Positions 42,234 to 50,971 of a DNA stretch of 64,000 bases are shown piece by piece. The notes under the pieces were generated by a model. The model was given only the letters and a program-made list of their open reading frames with translations, was not told where the DNA came from and ran no database searches. The translations under genes and the position numbers were made by a program. Origin of the DNA: JAVBWI01 sp036677445 (GTDB lineage Bacteria > Bacillota > Clostridia > Christensenellales > CAG-138); contig JAVBWI010000023.1 of the NCBI GenBank assembly GCA_036677445.1, positions 62,001 through 126,000 on the forward strand. Reading direction: 5' to 3'. The number at the start of each line of letters is the position of its first letter. Positions within the stretch are counted from its first letter, which is position 1.

Positions 42234-43490
42234 TCAATCTGATGGAAAAGCGCTGGCCGCATACCGCAGCGCCTTTACAACAGGCAGTTCCTCGCCGGTC
42301 AGGAAGCGAATGAGCGCCCCGCCGCCGGTGCATATGTAGGAAATGCTGTCCGTCTTATGGTATTTCGTGGTCGCGGTAATGCTGTCCCCGCCGCCTACGA
42401 CGGTATACGCCTGCGTATTGCCAAGGGCGTCCCATACGATCTTGGTACCCTTTTCTGTCTCTTCCTGTTCGAACACGCCCATGGGGCCGTTGACGAATAC
42501 CGTTTTCGAAGAAAGTATCACATCCGCATATGCTTTTGCCGCGCCCTTACCGATATCCGTAACCGCCGCCGCTTCGGGTATGCCGCCTGCCGCCGCTTCT
42601 TCACGCATGTCATCCTGCACAAACGCGACATCCTGCGGCAGCCGTATTTTATCCGCATAGCGTTCATACAGAGTACGCGCTTTGTCGATATACTCAGTAT
42701 AATTGGACTTTTTTATGAAGTCCATGCTTCCGCTGCCAATTTGTTCACCCTTTGCCGCAAGCAGTATGTTCGCCACCAGGCCGCCTGTGAGCACATGGTC
42801 CGCCACACCGCCCGAGAGCACCGTTTCCATCATCAAAAACGCATCCGCAATTTTGGCGCCGCCCAGTACGAATGTGCAGGGGCGCGCAGGGCTTTCCATA
42901 ATGGAGGATATGACGCAATATTCCTGTTCAAAGAGCCGGCCCATGGCGGAAGGAAGCACCTGCTCGAATCCGCACAAGCTGGGCTGATCGCGGTGCGCGG
43001 CGGCAAACGCGTCGCATACATACAGATCTGCCAACGGCGCAAGCTTTTGCACCACCTGTGTCTGTGCCTGCTGTGCGTGTGCGAGCCGCAGCTTCAGCTC
43101 AAAGAGCGTTTGCTCTTCGGCGCAGAAACGCACGTTGTCCAGCAGCAGCACCTCGCCGTCCTGCAGCGCCTTGATCTTATCCCGCGCCGCGGGCCCGCAT
43201 ACATCGTCTATAAACTGGACCTCGCGGAACAGCAGGTCGCTTAACACTTTTGCGTGGGGGGCGGTGGTATAAAAGTTACTGTATTCGATATCGCTGCCCT
43301 GATGCGCGAGCAGTACCACCTTCGCGCCTTTGTCCGAAAGCTCGCGTATGGTGGGTACACACGCTTTGATTCGCGCAATGCTCTTGAGCGTGCCCTTCTC
43401 CCTGTCCACCGGCTGGTTGATATCCACACGGCACAGCACGGTTTTGCCCTTAAAATCGAATGCATCCAGCGTATTGATCCCGAATCGCAT
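42234..43490 (-). CDS. Phosphoglycerate kinase family protein
   Basis: A 418-residue protein with PGK motifs: VLCRVDINQPVD, VVLLAHQG, LLLDNVRFCAEE, VLGGAKIADAF, VFVNGPMGVFE and GGGDSITA. It is more divergent than glycolytic PGKs (NQPVD for NVPL, GGGDSIT for GGGDSAA), so it may be a second copy specialised for this pathway. The frame is open 15 codons upstream, but the ATG at 43490 has AAGGAGAG at a proper distance. It lies 75 bases after gapII and uses the product of that enzyme to make ATP. Confidence 0.85.
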   Translation of the reverse strand: MRFGINTLDAFDFKGKTVLCRVDINQPVDREKGTLKSIARIKACVPTIRELSDKGAKVVLLAHQGSDIEYSNFYTTAPHAKVLSDLLFREVQFIDDVCGPAARDKIKALQDGEVLLLDNVRFCAEEQTLFELKLRLAHAQQAQTQVVQKLAPLADLYVCDAFAAAHRDQPSLCGFEQVLPSAMGRLFEQEYCVISSIMESPARPCTFVLGGAKIADAFLMMETVLSGGVADHVLTGGLVANILLAAKGEQIGSGSMDFIKKSNYTEYIDKARTLYERYADKIRLPQDVAFVQDDMREEAAAGGIPEAAAVTDIGKGAAKAYADVILSSKTVFVNGPMGVFEQEETEKGTKIVWDALGNTQAYTVVGGGDSITATTKYHKTDSISYICTGGGALIRFLTGEELPVVKALRYAASAFPSD

Positions 43491-43565
43491 GACACTTTCT
43501 CTCCTTATAACAGAAAGGTGCTCATATACCTGCACATATGAAGCACCCTCCCATTCAACCCCGAT

Positions 43566-44600
43566 TTATCGCCATTTACCGATGCCAAGATATTTGTTGG
43601 TGGCCTCGGTGCCTTCCGCGCGGGTAAGCTGCATTTTCATGGCCGCGCGGATAGCGTCGATACTTTCCGGTATCGTCACGCTCTCCTGCGGGATGTTGAT
43701 GGCATACATGATGTCGTCGCCGCTTTCTACGATGCTATCCTGCCAAAGCGCAATTTCGTACATATCGCCGCGCGGGTTGCCAAGATCCCGCGCATAGCGG
43801 AACAGGCTCGCATTCCCCAAGAACCCCTCGTCAATGCTGACCATGCGGATGCGCGGGTGCTTTGCAAACGCTTCAAGCGCCATTTCCCTGGTGATTTTCT
43901 TGCCGTCCCTGCCGGAGGCTACCACCGTGATGATATGCCCGTGCGTTACCGGCGTGTGCACGAGTATGCCGGTGGCATCCACATGCGGCATAATGCTCAT
44001 CAGGTCTACTGCCTGATGGTTGGGCGCCTTATCGATCTGCAGCGCATTGGTCAGCCCCCTGTGGTAATCGCCGGGGTCGGCTACGCGGCGGATGATGGTG
44101 ATGGCCACTTTCGAAACGCCGCAGGCGCGGTCAAGGCAATCCACCGAACGGATTAACCCTGTCGTGTTGCAGCTGGTCAGCTTGAGATAATCCATGCCCA
44201 AGCCCTTTTCGTAATTCGCGTACCCATGGAAGAACACATCCGCCACAGCGTTCTTTTCGCCGCCCTGGAATATGGCTTTCACACCCTTTTTCGCGTAAAG
44301 CTCCTTGTTCTTCGCACCAACGCCGCCGGGCGAGCTGTCCAGCATGATATCCACCTTATCGATCAGATCGTTGAACGTGCCCGCGACGGGGACGTGCAAC
44401 GCATCGAATTTGCTTTTGTCCGCGCCCTCTACAAGGTACAAATCATAGGGCATGCCTTTTTCCTTGAGCGCGCGAATGGAAAGCGTCGGCGCCAAATCCG
44501 CGATGCCGACCAGTTCCATATCCCCCTGCAGCGCCACACCGTCTGCCAGCCGCTGCCCGATTACACCGTATCCCGCTACCCCAACCTTGATTCTCGACAT
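43566..44600 (-). CDS. Type II (archaeal-type) glyceraldehyde-3-phosphate dehydrogenase
   Basis: A 344-residue enzyme of the archaeal GAPDH class, not the standard bacterial one: VGVAGYGVIGQRLADGVALQ for the nucleotide fold, the catalytic Cys in LTSCNTTGLIRS, IIRRVADPGDYHRGLTNALQ and a His in THGHIITVV. It oxidises glyceraldehyde 3-phosphate or a related aldose phosphate to the acyl phosphate. It is the first gene of the operon gapII-pgk-larA on the minus strand. Its promoter faces the deoR promoter, so the DeoR protein probably controls it. Type II enzymes are rare in bacteria, and the setting suggests an additional catabolic substrate. Confidence 0.88.
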   Translation of the reverse strand: MSRIKVGVAGYGVIGQRLADGVALQGDMELVGIADLAPTLSIRALKEKGMPYDLYLVEGADKSKFDALHVPVAGTFNDLIDKVDIMLDSSPGGVGAKNKELYAKKGVKAIFQGGEKNAVADVFFHGYANYEKGLGMDYLKLTSCNTTGLIRSVDCLDRACGVSKVAITIIRRVADPGDYHRGLTNALQIDKAPNHQAVDLMSIMPHVDATGILVHTPVTHGHIITVVASGRDGKKITREMALEAFAKHPRIRMVSIDEGFLGNASLFRYARDLGNPRGDMYEIALWQDSIVESGDDIMYAINIPQESVTIPESIDAIRAAMKMQLTRAEGTEATNKYLGIGKWR

Positions 44601-44715
44601 TTACTTTTCCTCCTGAATAGATATTGACCGACAGCTTGGTCCGCTAGCCGCCCGAAGGCGCTGACCGCTTGGAGCTAAAGTATCCTGATAATCTTTTTAT
44701 GCGTTTCGCACAAAT

Positions 44716-44745
44716 ATTGTACCATATTTGAGTAACTATTGGCAA
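44716..44745 (-). promoter_or_regulatory. Promoter of the gapII-pgk-larA operon
   Basis: On the minus strand TTGCCA (44745-44740) and TACAAT (44721-44716) with an 18-base spacer, about 115 bases before gapII. Confidence 0.6.
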
Positions 44746-44803
44746 TATATCGATTATAATTGCCTATTTGCCTTGCGTTTCTTGCACAATATACGAAAAG
44801 AGT

Positions 44804-44831
44804 TTGAAAAATCCTTGTTTCATGTTATGAT
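44804..44831 (+). promoter_or_regulatory. Promoter of the DeoR regulator gene
   Basis: TTGAAA (44804-44809) and TATGAT (44826-44831) with a 16-base spacer, 22 bases before the ATG at 44854. Confidence 0.6.
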
Positions 44832-44853
44832 GTTGTATAGGGAGGGAGCAAAC

Positions 44854-45624
44854 ATGCGCCTTGACAGATTGAACGCCATGGAACAATATGTGCTGCAAAA
44901 CGGCACCGCCTCGCTGGATGATCTTGCAAACCGCTTTGAGGTATCTACCAACACCGTTCGCAGGGATCTTGCGGAACTGCTCGCGCGCGGCCAGATCAAA
45001 AAGGTGTACGGCGGTGTTTCCGCATGCACCACGCAGGTGCCGCTGCCCATGTCCGTACGCGCCGAAAGGTGCCGCGAGGCGAAACGTGAAATCGGAAGGC
45101 TGGCGGCGGAGCTGGTTTCGGATAACTCCACGGTATTCCTGGATTCCGGTTCAACGACCGTTTGTTTACTGCCCCACCTTGCCAATAAAAGCAACATCAC
45201 CATTATCACCCACAGTCTGAGTGCGTTGTACGAAGCATCCAAATACCCGGAGCTGCGTGTGATTGCGCTGGGCGGGTTGTACAGTGTATCCACTTCCTCC
45301 TATGTGGGCGTTTCTACACTGGAAATGCTCTCACGTATGAGCATTGACCTCGTTTTTATCGCGGCGACCGGCGTTTCCCTGGAAAGGGGCCTCACCAACA
45401 CGACGTATTTTGAAGCCGAGATCAAGCGAAGCGTGGCTGAACACAATAAACAAATCATACTGATGGCAGACCGCACCAAGTTCGATCATTCCGCACTGTT
45501 CACCTTCTGCGAATTTTCCGATCTTTCCGCGGTCGTAACGGATCAGCGGCTGCCTGAACATTATATGGAATGTATCGAGCGCCGCGGTATTCGCCTGCTC
45601 TGCGTGGAGGATGAACAAATATAA
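44854..45624 (+). CDS. DeoR family transcriptional regulator
   Basis: A 256-residue regulator. The N-terminal winged helix has TASLDDLANRFEVSTNTVRR, DL and KKVYGGV. The C-terminal DeoRC sensor has VFLDSGSTTVCLLPHL, a sugar-phosphate binding pattern, and VFIAATGVSLERGLTN. The frame is open 42 codons upstream, but the ATG at 44854 follows GGGAGGGAG. It is transcribed away from the gapII operon, and its effector is probably a phosphorylated sugar of that pathway. A strong terminator follows. Confidence 0.9.
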   Translation: MRLDRLNAMEQYVLQNGTASLDDLANRFEVSTNTVRRDLAELLARGQIKKVYGGVSACTTQVPLPMSVRAERCREAKREIGRLAAELVSDNSTVFLDSGSTTVCLLPHLANKSNITIITHSLSALYEASKYPELRVIALGGLYSVSTSSYVGVSTLEMLSRMSIDLVFIAATGVSLERGLTNTTYFEAEIKRSVAEHNKQIILMADRTKFDHSALFTFCEFSDLSAVVTDQRLPEHYMECIERRGIRLLCVEDEQI

Positions 45625-45643
45625 TCCGTTTCGCTTCAGCTGG

Positions 45644-45671
45644 GCGCTCCGGTTTTACCGGAGCGCTTTTT
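45644..45671. terminator. Terminator between deoR and iolI
   Basis: GCGCTCCGGT and ACCGGAGCGC pair around TTT and are followed by T5. It serves the convergent genes deoR and iolI. Confidence 0.85.
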
Positions 45672-45680
45672 CAGCTTCTT

Positions 45681-46517
45681 TCAGTCAACCGGAAAATATG
45701 GCGCAAGCACCGCCTTTGTTTTTTCAAGGCTGACGCGGATGGTCTTCTCATCCGGCCAATCCCAATACTCCGGCCGGAACAGCTCTACGGAAGCCATGCG
45801 GTCGTAGCCGATCTCCTTAAGCGTCTGCAAAATTGCCTGCATATCGATCGCGCCGTCCCCCGGCATCAGGCGGTGGCAATCCCGCGCGGCGCCTATGGGC
45901 AGATCCTCGGAGTCGTCGATATGGAATATAAATATCTTTCGCGCATCCGCCTGCTTCAGGTGCGAAATCGCCGAGCGCATGGAATGGAAATGGAAGCAGT
46001 CGAGCACGATGCCGACAGTCTCCCGGTTCACGGCCTTCACGATATCGTACGCCTGCCCAAACGTATTGACCGAACAGTTGGGATATCCTACGAACTCGAA
46101 TGCGAGCTGCATGCCGCGGGGGGCGGCATACTCCTCCATGATACGAATGACGCGCACAGTCTCCTCGTGAATTTCCCGGATGGTCTTATTGCCCACATCG
46201 AAGGTGGGCACGATGACCACGCGGTGACAGCCGATCACATCGCCCATATCGCAGCAGAATCGCAAGCCCTCCATGATCTGTGCAAACCCCGCTTGGTCGC
46301 GGAAGTTGATGAACTCCAGCGCATTGAAGGCATAGGGCTTTATATGGTTGGCCGCAAAAAATGCTTTCAGATCGTCGATGCTGTGCCGTGTCAAGTATTC
46401 CTTCAATTTATCCAGCCGGATTTCAATATAATCGAATCCGTAACGCTCACACAGCGCAAGATCGGAATCCAGTGTGGAGTTTTTCATGGTAGTGGCTTGG
46501 TTAAAGCAGAGCTTCAT
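45681..46517 (-). CDS. iolI: 2-keto-myo-inositol isomerase
   Basis: A 278-residue TIM-barrel enzyme of the sugar-phosphate isomerase/epimerase group. It follows the family closely: MKLCFNQATTMKNSTLDSDL, YGFDYIEIRLDKL, LAFEFVGYPNCSVNTFGQAY, VLDCFHFHSM, IDDSEDLPIG and MASVELFRPEYWDW, including the Glu, Asp, His and Glu metal ligands. IolI converts 2-keto-myo-inositol and 1-keto-D-chiro-inositol into each other, so D-chiro-inositol can join the pathway. The frame is open 12 codons upstream, but the ATG at 46517 follows AAGGGGGAA. It is last in the rbsB-A-C operon. Confidence 0.88.
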   Translation of the reverse strand: MKLCFNQATTMKNSTLDSDLALCERYGFDYIEIRLDKLKEYLTRHSIDDLKAFFAANHIKPYAFNALEFINFRDQAGFAQIMEGLRFCCDMGDVIGCHRVVIVPTFDVGNKTIREIHEETVRVIRIMEEYAAPRGMQLAFEFVGYPNCSVNTFGQAYDIVKAVNRETVGIVLDCFHFHSMRSAISHLKQADARKIFIFHIDDSEDLPIGAARDCHRLMPGDGAIDMQAILQTLKEIGYDRMASVELFRPEYWDWPDEKTIRVSLEKTKAVLAPYFPVD

Positions 46518-46591
46518 GATATATTCCCCCTTATATAAGCCGTATTGATACAAGGTTCCTTATGCGGCCCGCCCAAGGAACCCCGGAAGCC

Positions 46592-46620
46592 TTCGGGTGA
46601 ATGCAGCCGCTTCACCCGAA
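46592..46620 (-). repeat. Hairpin between rbsC and iolI
   Basis: TTCGGGTGAA and TTCACCCGAA form a perfect 10-base stem with a 9-base loop. It has no T run and may stabilise or process the mRNA between rbsC and iolI. Confidence 0.6.
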
Positions 46621-46673
46621 TGGCGTGTATCCAGCATGACATGGATCTGATGAATAACCGAAGGCCGCTTCCC

Positions 46674-47693
46674 TTACTTCTTGCGGGCGATCTTACGCAT
46701 ATCGAATATCACCGCGACCACGATGATGGCGCCCTTTATAATCTGCTGGAGATAAGGCGAAACGCCCAATATCAGCAGACCGTTGTTGATTACGCCCAGC
46801 ACCAGTATGCCGCCGATGACGCCGGTAATGGTCCCGATGCCGCCCGTATGGGATACGCCGCCCACCGTCGCCGCCGCGATAGCGTCAAGCTCGTAGCTCT
46901 GTCCCAGCGACGCGATACCCGAAGCGGAACGCGAGGTGACCATCACGCCCGCGACTGCCGCCGTCAGCGCCGACCATGTATAGATCGCGACAAGGTTTCG
47001 CTCCACCTTGATACCTGCCGCGCGCGCCGCATCCACATTGCCGCCTATGGCATAGACATTCTTGCCAAAGCGCGTATGGTTGAGCATCACATATGCAATT
47101 GCAGCAAACAGTATGAATACCGCAACAATGTTGGGCAAAAAGCCCAGCATGGTGCCCTGCCCGATGCTGGTGAAATCCTCGCGCAGCATGGGCACGGGAT
47201 AAGCGTTTGTAAACAGCAGCGCAACGCCACGGGCAATCACCTGCGAGCCAAGCGTTGCGATAAACGGCGGAATCTTGGTATACGCGATAAGCAGGCCGTT
47301 TGCCAACCCGAATGCCGTACCAACTGCAAGGCCCGCAAGCACCGCAACCCATGCCGGTATGAATGTGAGGTTGGGTATAATGAGCGTGGCGTATGTCAGC
47401 TTCTGCACCAGCGCCGCGGAAAATACCGAAGAGACCGCCATCACGGAGCCCAGCGAAAGGTCGATGCCGCGCGCTATGATACAAAACGCGACGCCAAACG
47501 CCAGGAGGCCGCGGCTTGCTTCGGACGTTAAAATGTTGATAATATTTTTGGGTGTAAGGAACATGGGCGATGCGATGGCAAGTACCGCCACCAACACCAG
47601 TAAAATCACATAAATCGTATACTTTCCGATAATTGCTTTAAATTGAGTGCTTGCGGTATTACTTTGCACCGCTACCTGAGGCTTGTCGTTCAT
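46674..47693 (-). CDS. Sugar/inositol ABC transporter permease (RbsC-like)
   Basis: A 339-residue integral membrane protein with about eight to ten membrane helices and the family patterns RGLLAFGVAFCIIARGIDLS and LGSVMAVSSV, TLGSQVIARGVALL and AAATVGGVSHTGGIGT. It forms the channel of a ribose-type (CUT2) importer. It lies 18 bases after rbsA. The neighbouring iol genes suggest inositol as the cargo, but ribose or another pentose is not excluded. Confidence 0.92.
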   Translation of the reverse strand: MNDKPQVAVQSNTASTQFKAIIGKYTIYVILLVLVAVLAIASPMFLTPKNIINILTSEASRGLLAFGVAFCIIARGIDLSLGSVMAVSSVFSAALVQKLTYATLIIPNLTFIPAWVAVLAGLAVGTAFGLANGLLIAYTKIPPFIATLGSQVIARGVALLFTNAYPVPMLREDFTSIGQGTMLGFLPNIVAVFILFAAIAYVMLNHTRFGKNVYAIGGNVDAARAAGIKVERNLVAIYTWSALTAAVAGVMVTSRSASGIASLGQSYELDAIAAATVGGVSHTGGIGTITGVIGGILVLGVINNGLLILGVSPYLQQIIKGAIIVVAVIFDMRKIARKK

Positions 47694-47711
47694 GCTGCTT
47701 TCCTCCCTAGC

Positions 47712-49205
47712 TTATTGCGTGTTGGTCGCATACTGCATAATGCGTTCCTGTGTAGCCTCTTTCCTGTCGAGTATGCCTGTCATTTTGCCTTCGTGCATGA
47801 CCAGCACGCGGTCGCACATGCCCAGAACCTCCGGCATTTCGGAGGATACCATGATGATTGCCTTTCCTTCGCCCGCCATTTTCGTAATAAGGGAGTGAAT
47901 CTCCGCCTTGGCTCCCACATCAATACCGCGGGTCGGTTCATCCACCAGAAGAATTTCGGGCTTGGTCAGAAGCCAGCGCGCCACCAGCACCTTTTGCTGG
48001 TTGCCGCCGGAAAGATCCTGTACGCGCACATCGGTGCTGGATGTTCTGATATTGAGCTTGGCAACATATTCGTCCGTATCCGCCTGCATTCTGCGCTTGT
48101 TTATCAGGTGCAGCTTGTTGACATACGATTTGAGGTTGGCAACGATGATGTTGTCGCGTACGCTGGATACAGGAATGATGCCCGTCCGCCTTCTGTCCTC
48201 CGTAAGCATTGCAAGGCCGTATTGGGCGGCGTCCGAAGGATCCTTGATATGTACTTCTTTGCCCTTGATATACACATGTCCGCCCGTTTTTCTTCGCAGG
48301 CCGAACAGCGTTTCCAAAAGCTCTGTGCGCCCGGCACCCACCAAGCCCGCAAAGCCCAGTATCTCACCGCGCCGCAGGTCGAAACTCACATCCTCAAACG
48401 CATCGCCCGCGCTGAGGTTTTCCACCTGCATAACGACATCTGTTATTTCGCAGTCCACTTTGGGATACATTTCATCCAGATTACGCCCGACCATCATTTT
48501 GATCAGCGTTTGGATATTGAGATTGGACGCGAGATCCGACCCCACCATCATACCATCCCGGAACACGGTAATTTCATCGGAAACGCGGAAAATTTCTTCC
48601 ATTTTATGAGATATATATATGACTGCAACGCCTTTCGCCTTTAAGTTGGAGATCATCTCAAAAAGTTGCTCGACCTCCCTGGTTGTCAAGGCAGAAGTCG
48701 GCTCATCCATGATTACCACTTCGCTGTTGTAGGAAATTGCTTTTGCAATCTCCACCATTTGCATTTTTGCAACCGTCAGGTTGCCCATTTTTTCATAGGG
48801 GCTGATGGGAATGCCAAGCTCGTCAAGAAGCTTCTGCGCCTGCCGGTACATCGCCTTGTGATTGACAAATATTTTGCCGCGCACAGGCTGGCGGCCCAAA
48901 AACAGGTTTTCGGCCACGGAACGTTCGTTGACCGTAGAGAGCTCCTGATGAATCATCGCGATGCCGTTTTTGGCGGCATCAGAGGGATCCTTTATGGTCA
49001 CTTCCTGACCGCGCAGCAGAATTTTCCCGCTGTTCATTTGATAGAGCCCGATCAAGCACTTCATCAGCGTGGATTTGCCGGCACCATTCTCCCCCATCAG
49101 CGCGTGTACGGTACCGGGGCGCAAGCGGAAGGATACATCCTTCAGCGCCTGAACGCCGGGAAAGCTTTTGGATACATCGACCATTTCCAGTATATACTCG
49201 CTCAC
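47712..49205 (-). CDS. Sugar/inositol ABC transporter ATP-binding protein (RbsA-like)
   Basis: A 497-residue tandem ATPase. The first half has Walker A GENGAGKSTLMK and Walker B VVIMDEPTSAL with signature NLTVAKMQM. The second half has GLVGAGRTELLET as a degenerate P-loop, signature DLSGGNQQKVLVARWL and LLVDEPTRGIDVG. Two fused ABC domains are typical of CUT2 sugar importers. It works with the RbsC-like permease and the RbsB-like lipoprotein. An intergenic hairpin at 49308-49340 separates it from rbsB. Confidence 0.93.
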   Translation of the reverse strand: MSEYILEMVDVSKSFPGVQALKDVSFRLRPGTVHALMGENGAGKSTLMKCLIGLYQMNSGKILLRGQEVTIKDPSDAAKNGIAMIHQELSTVNERSVAENLFLGRQPVRGKIFVNHKAMYRQAQKLLDELGIPISPYEKMGNLTVAKMQMVEIAKAISYNSEVVIMDEPTSALTTREVEQLFEMISNLKAKGVAVIYISHKMEEIFRVSDEITVFRDGMMVGSDLASNLNIQTLIKMMVGRNLDEMYPKVDCEITDVVMQVENLSAGDAFEDVSFDLRRGEILGFAGLVGAGRTELLETLFGLRRKTGGHVYIKGKEVHIKDPSDAAQYGLAMLTEDRRRTGIIPVSSVRDNIIVANLKSYVNKLHLINKRRMQADTDEYVAKLNIRTSSTDVRVQDLSGGNQQKVLVARWLLTKPEILLVDEPTRGIDVGAKAEIHSLITKMAGEGKAIIMVSSEMPEVLGMCDRVLVMHEGKMTGILDRKEATQERIMQYATNTQ

Positions 49206-49307
49206 TTCACGCGCACCTCCGTCGAATATGTCTTGCCGTTTGGTCTTAAAGCGCGCCGTACGGGGCCTGCCCGCACGGCGCCTTCGAAAAACCGGGTCCT
49301 TTCACCT

Positions 49308-49340
49308 GCAAATCTGGCCCAAACTTCGAGCCAGATTTGC
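49308..49340 (-). repeat. Hairpin between rbsB and rbsA
   Basis: GCAAATCTGGC and GCCAGATTTGC form a perfect 11-base stem. Hairpins at this place often let the binding-protein mRNA accumulate above the rest of the operon. Confidence 0.7.
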
Positions 49341-49376
49341 ATTTGGAATGGTATGCTAGTGTGTGCGCACGGAATA

Positions 49377-50378
49377 TTACATGTAATCGTCTACGTTGTC
49401 GGCGGAAACGGGCTCGAAGGGCACCCATCCAAAGATATCGAACGTTTCACCCTTTGCGGCTTTGATCGCATATTCCATTGCGACCTGGCCCTGGGCAGCC
49501 GCATTCTGGAATACGGTAGCGGCCATTTCACCGTTCTTCACGGATTCGCAGGCCATTGCCGTCGCGTCGATGCCGACCACGGGGATAGCGGACAGGTCAA
49601 TGCCCGCAGCCTTCAAAGCCTCTACGCAGCCCAGCGCCATTTCGTCGTTGTTGCAGATAACGACATCAAAGGCTTGGCCGGTGCCGAGTATGGTCTGCAT
49701 CTTATCCATCGCTTTGGAGCGATCCCACTCGGCCGTGTCTTCGAATACCGCGTTGAGCGTAAAGCCGGCTTTCTGGAGTTCTTCCTTCACGGAACGGGTA
49801 CGCTCGTTGGTATTCTCAAGGCCCAGCTGACCCATGAAGAGAACGTAGTTGAGGGTCTTATCCGCTTTGCTCTCGAAGAACTTGGCAAGGAATTCCGCCT
49901 GCATCTTGCCTGCGTCATATTCCTGAGAACCGACATAAGCATATTTGCCTTCGACAAGCAGCTCGTCAACAGGGCGGCGGTTGATGAATATGATGGGGGT
50001 ATCGCCGGCCTCGGCAATGATTGTCTCCGCAGTGGAGGTATCGACCAGGTTCACGATAATGGCGTCATAGCCCTTGAGCGCGAACGTACGCACCTGTTCC
50101 TGCTGTTTCTGGGTGTCGTTGTTGGCTTCCTGAGAGTCCACGGTATAACCGCTGCCCTCCGCCGCAGCCAGTATCGCCTGCTCAAGGTTGGAGATAAACT
50201 GGTCACGCGCATACAGGCTCACGCCGATGGTGCCGCCGGCGGCGGGCGCTTCGGCAGGGGGTTCCGCCGCAGGGGCAGGAGCTTCCGTAACGGCAGGCGC
50301 CTCCGCTGCGGGCGCGGTGCAAGCGACCACGGACAATACCATGGCCAAGACCATCAAGAATGCCAGAAGTTTCTTCAT
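49377..50378 (-). CDS. Sugar/inositol ABC transporter substrate-binding lipoprotein (RbsB-like)
   Basis: A 333-residue protein with a lipoprotein signal (MKKLLAFLMVLAMVLSVVAC, Cys at 20), a Pro/Ala/Glu-rich linker (about 22-48) and a periplasmic-binding-protein type I fold: TIGVSLYARDQFISNLEQAI, FALKGYDAIIVNLVDTS, TPIIFINRRPVDELL and FDVVICNNDEMALGCVEAL. The linker would raise the receptor above the membrane. GAGGAGG precedes the ATG. It is the first gene of the operon and the most 5' proximal product. The ligand cannot be told, but the iol neighbourhood suggests a cyclitol. Confidence 0.92.
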   Translation of the reverse strand: MKKLLAFLMVLAMVLSVVACTAPAAEAPAVTEAPAPAAEPPAEAPAAGGTIGVSLYARDQFISNLEQAILAAAEGSGYTVDSQEANNDTQKQQEQVRTFALKGYDAIIVNLVDTSTAETIIAEAGDTPIIFINRRPVDELLVEGKYAYVGSQEYDAGKMQAEFLAKFFESKADKTLNYVLFMGQLGLENTNERTRSVKEELQKAGFTLNAVFEDTAEWDRSKAMDKMQTILGTGQAFDVVICNNDEMALGCVEALKAAGIDLSAIPVVGIDATAMACESVKNGEMAATVFQNAAAQGQVAMEYAIKAAKGETFDIFGWVPFEPVSADNVDDYM

Positions 50379-50971
50379 TGTTGGTTACCTCCTCGTTTTA
50401 TAAATTGGACGACCTGCGCCCAAAGCAAATAATAAAATCGTTCGCGTCTAATTCGGCGGAATATCAATACGAATACAATAGTCTTGAAAAATACGCTCAG
50501 CGTGGTAACCGTTTCTGCGGGCTGTTCGGATTTTATTGCAGCCTGGAAAATGTAAAGAACGCTTGAATGCAGCCGCAACGCCATTGGGATGCCATAAATA
50601 TTGTTGAAGAGTATCTTTCGGAATGTCTTACTGCAATGCAACGCCGCAAGGTATCATTTTCAGAATATATGCAGATTATAGCACGAGTATTGTTGTTACG
50701 TCAATATGTAAGGTTATGTATTGATAAAAATATGAGTAAGTTTTTTCATTAACAACGATTATGTTTTCAACAAATATATTACGATTGGCGAAAAACAGCA
50801 CTTTGTGAATGGTTATGTCTTAGCATGTCAATTCGGCGATCCTCTTATTATTTTATCATAGCAGATATGGACGAATTCTCCCAGTATATTCGCCGCGCCG
50901 AATCAAAGGCGGCGCAGCCCTTAAAAGACGCCGGGGCGCGGTTCTTCGCGCCCCGGTATCTGCGGCAAAAA
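50379..50971. other. Gene-free stretch upstream of rbsB
   Basis: It holds the rbsB promoter at 50675-50704 on the minus strand, with a leader of about 290 bases. I see no gene; small frames here have no start signals. Confidence 0.6.
50675..50704 (-). promoter_or_regulatory. Promoter of the rbsB-A-C-iolI operon
   Basis: On the minus strand TTGACG (50704-50699) and a perfect TATAAT (50680-50675) with an 18-base spacer. Confidence 0.7.

Noticed and set aside
48666..50432. Long plus-strand open frame of 588 codons opposite rbsA and rbsB
   Set aside because: It is antisense to two well-recognised transporter genes, has no domain of its own and no ribosome binding site.
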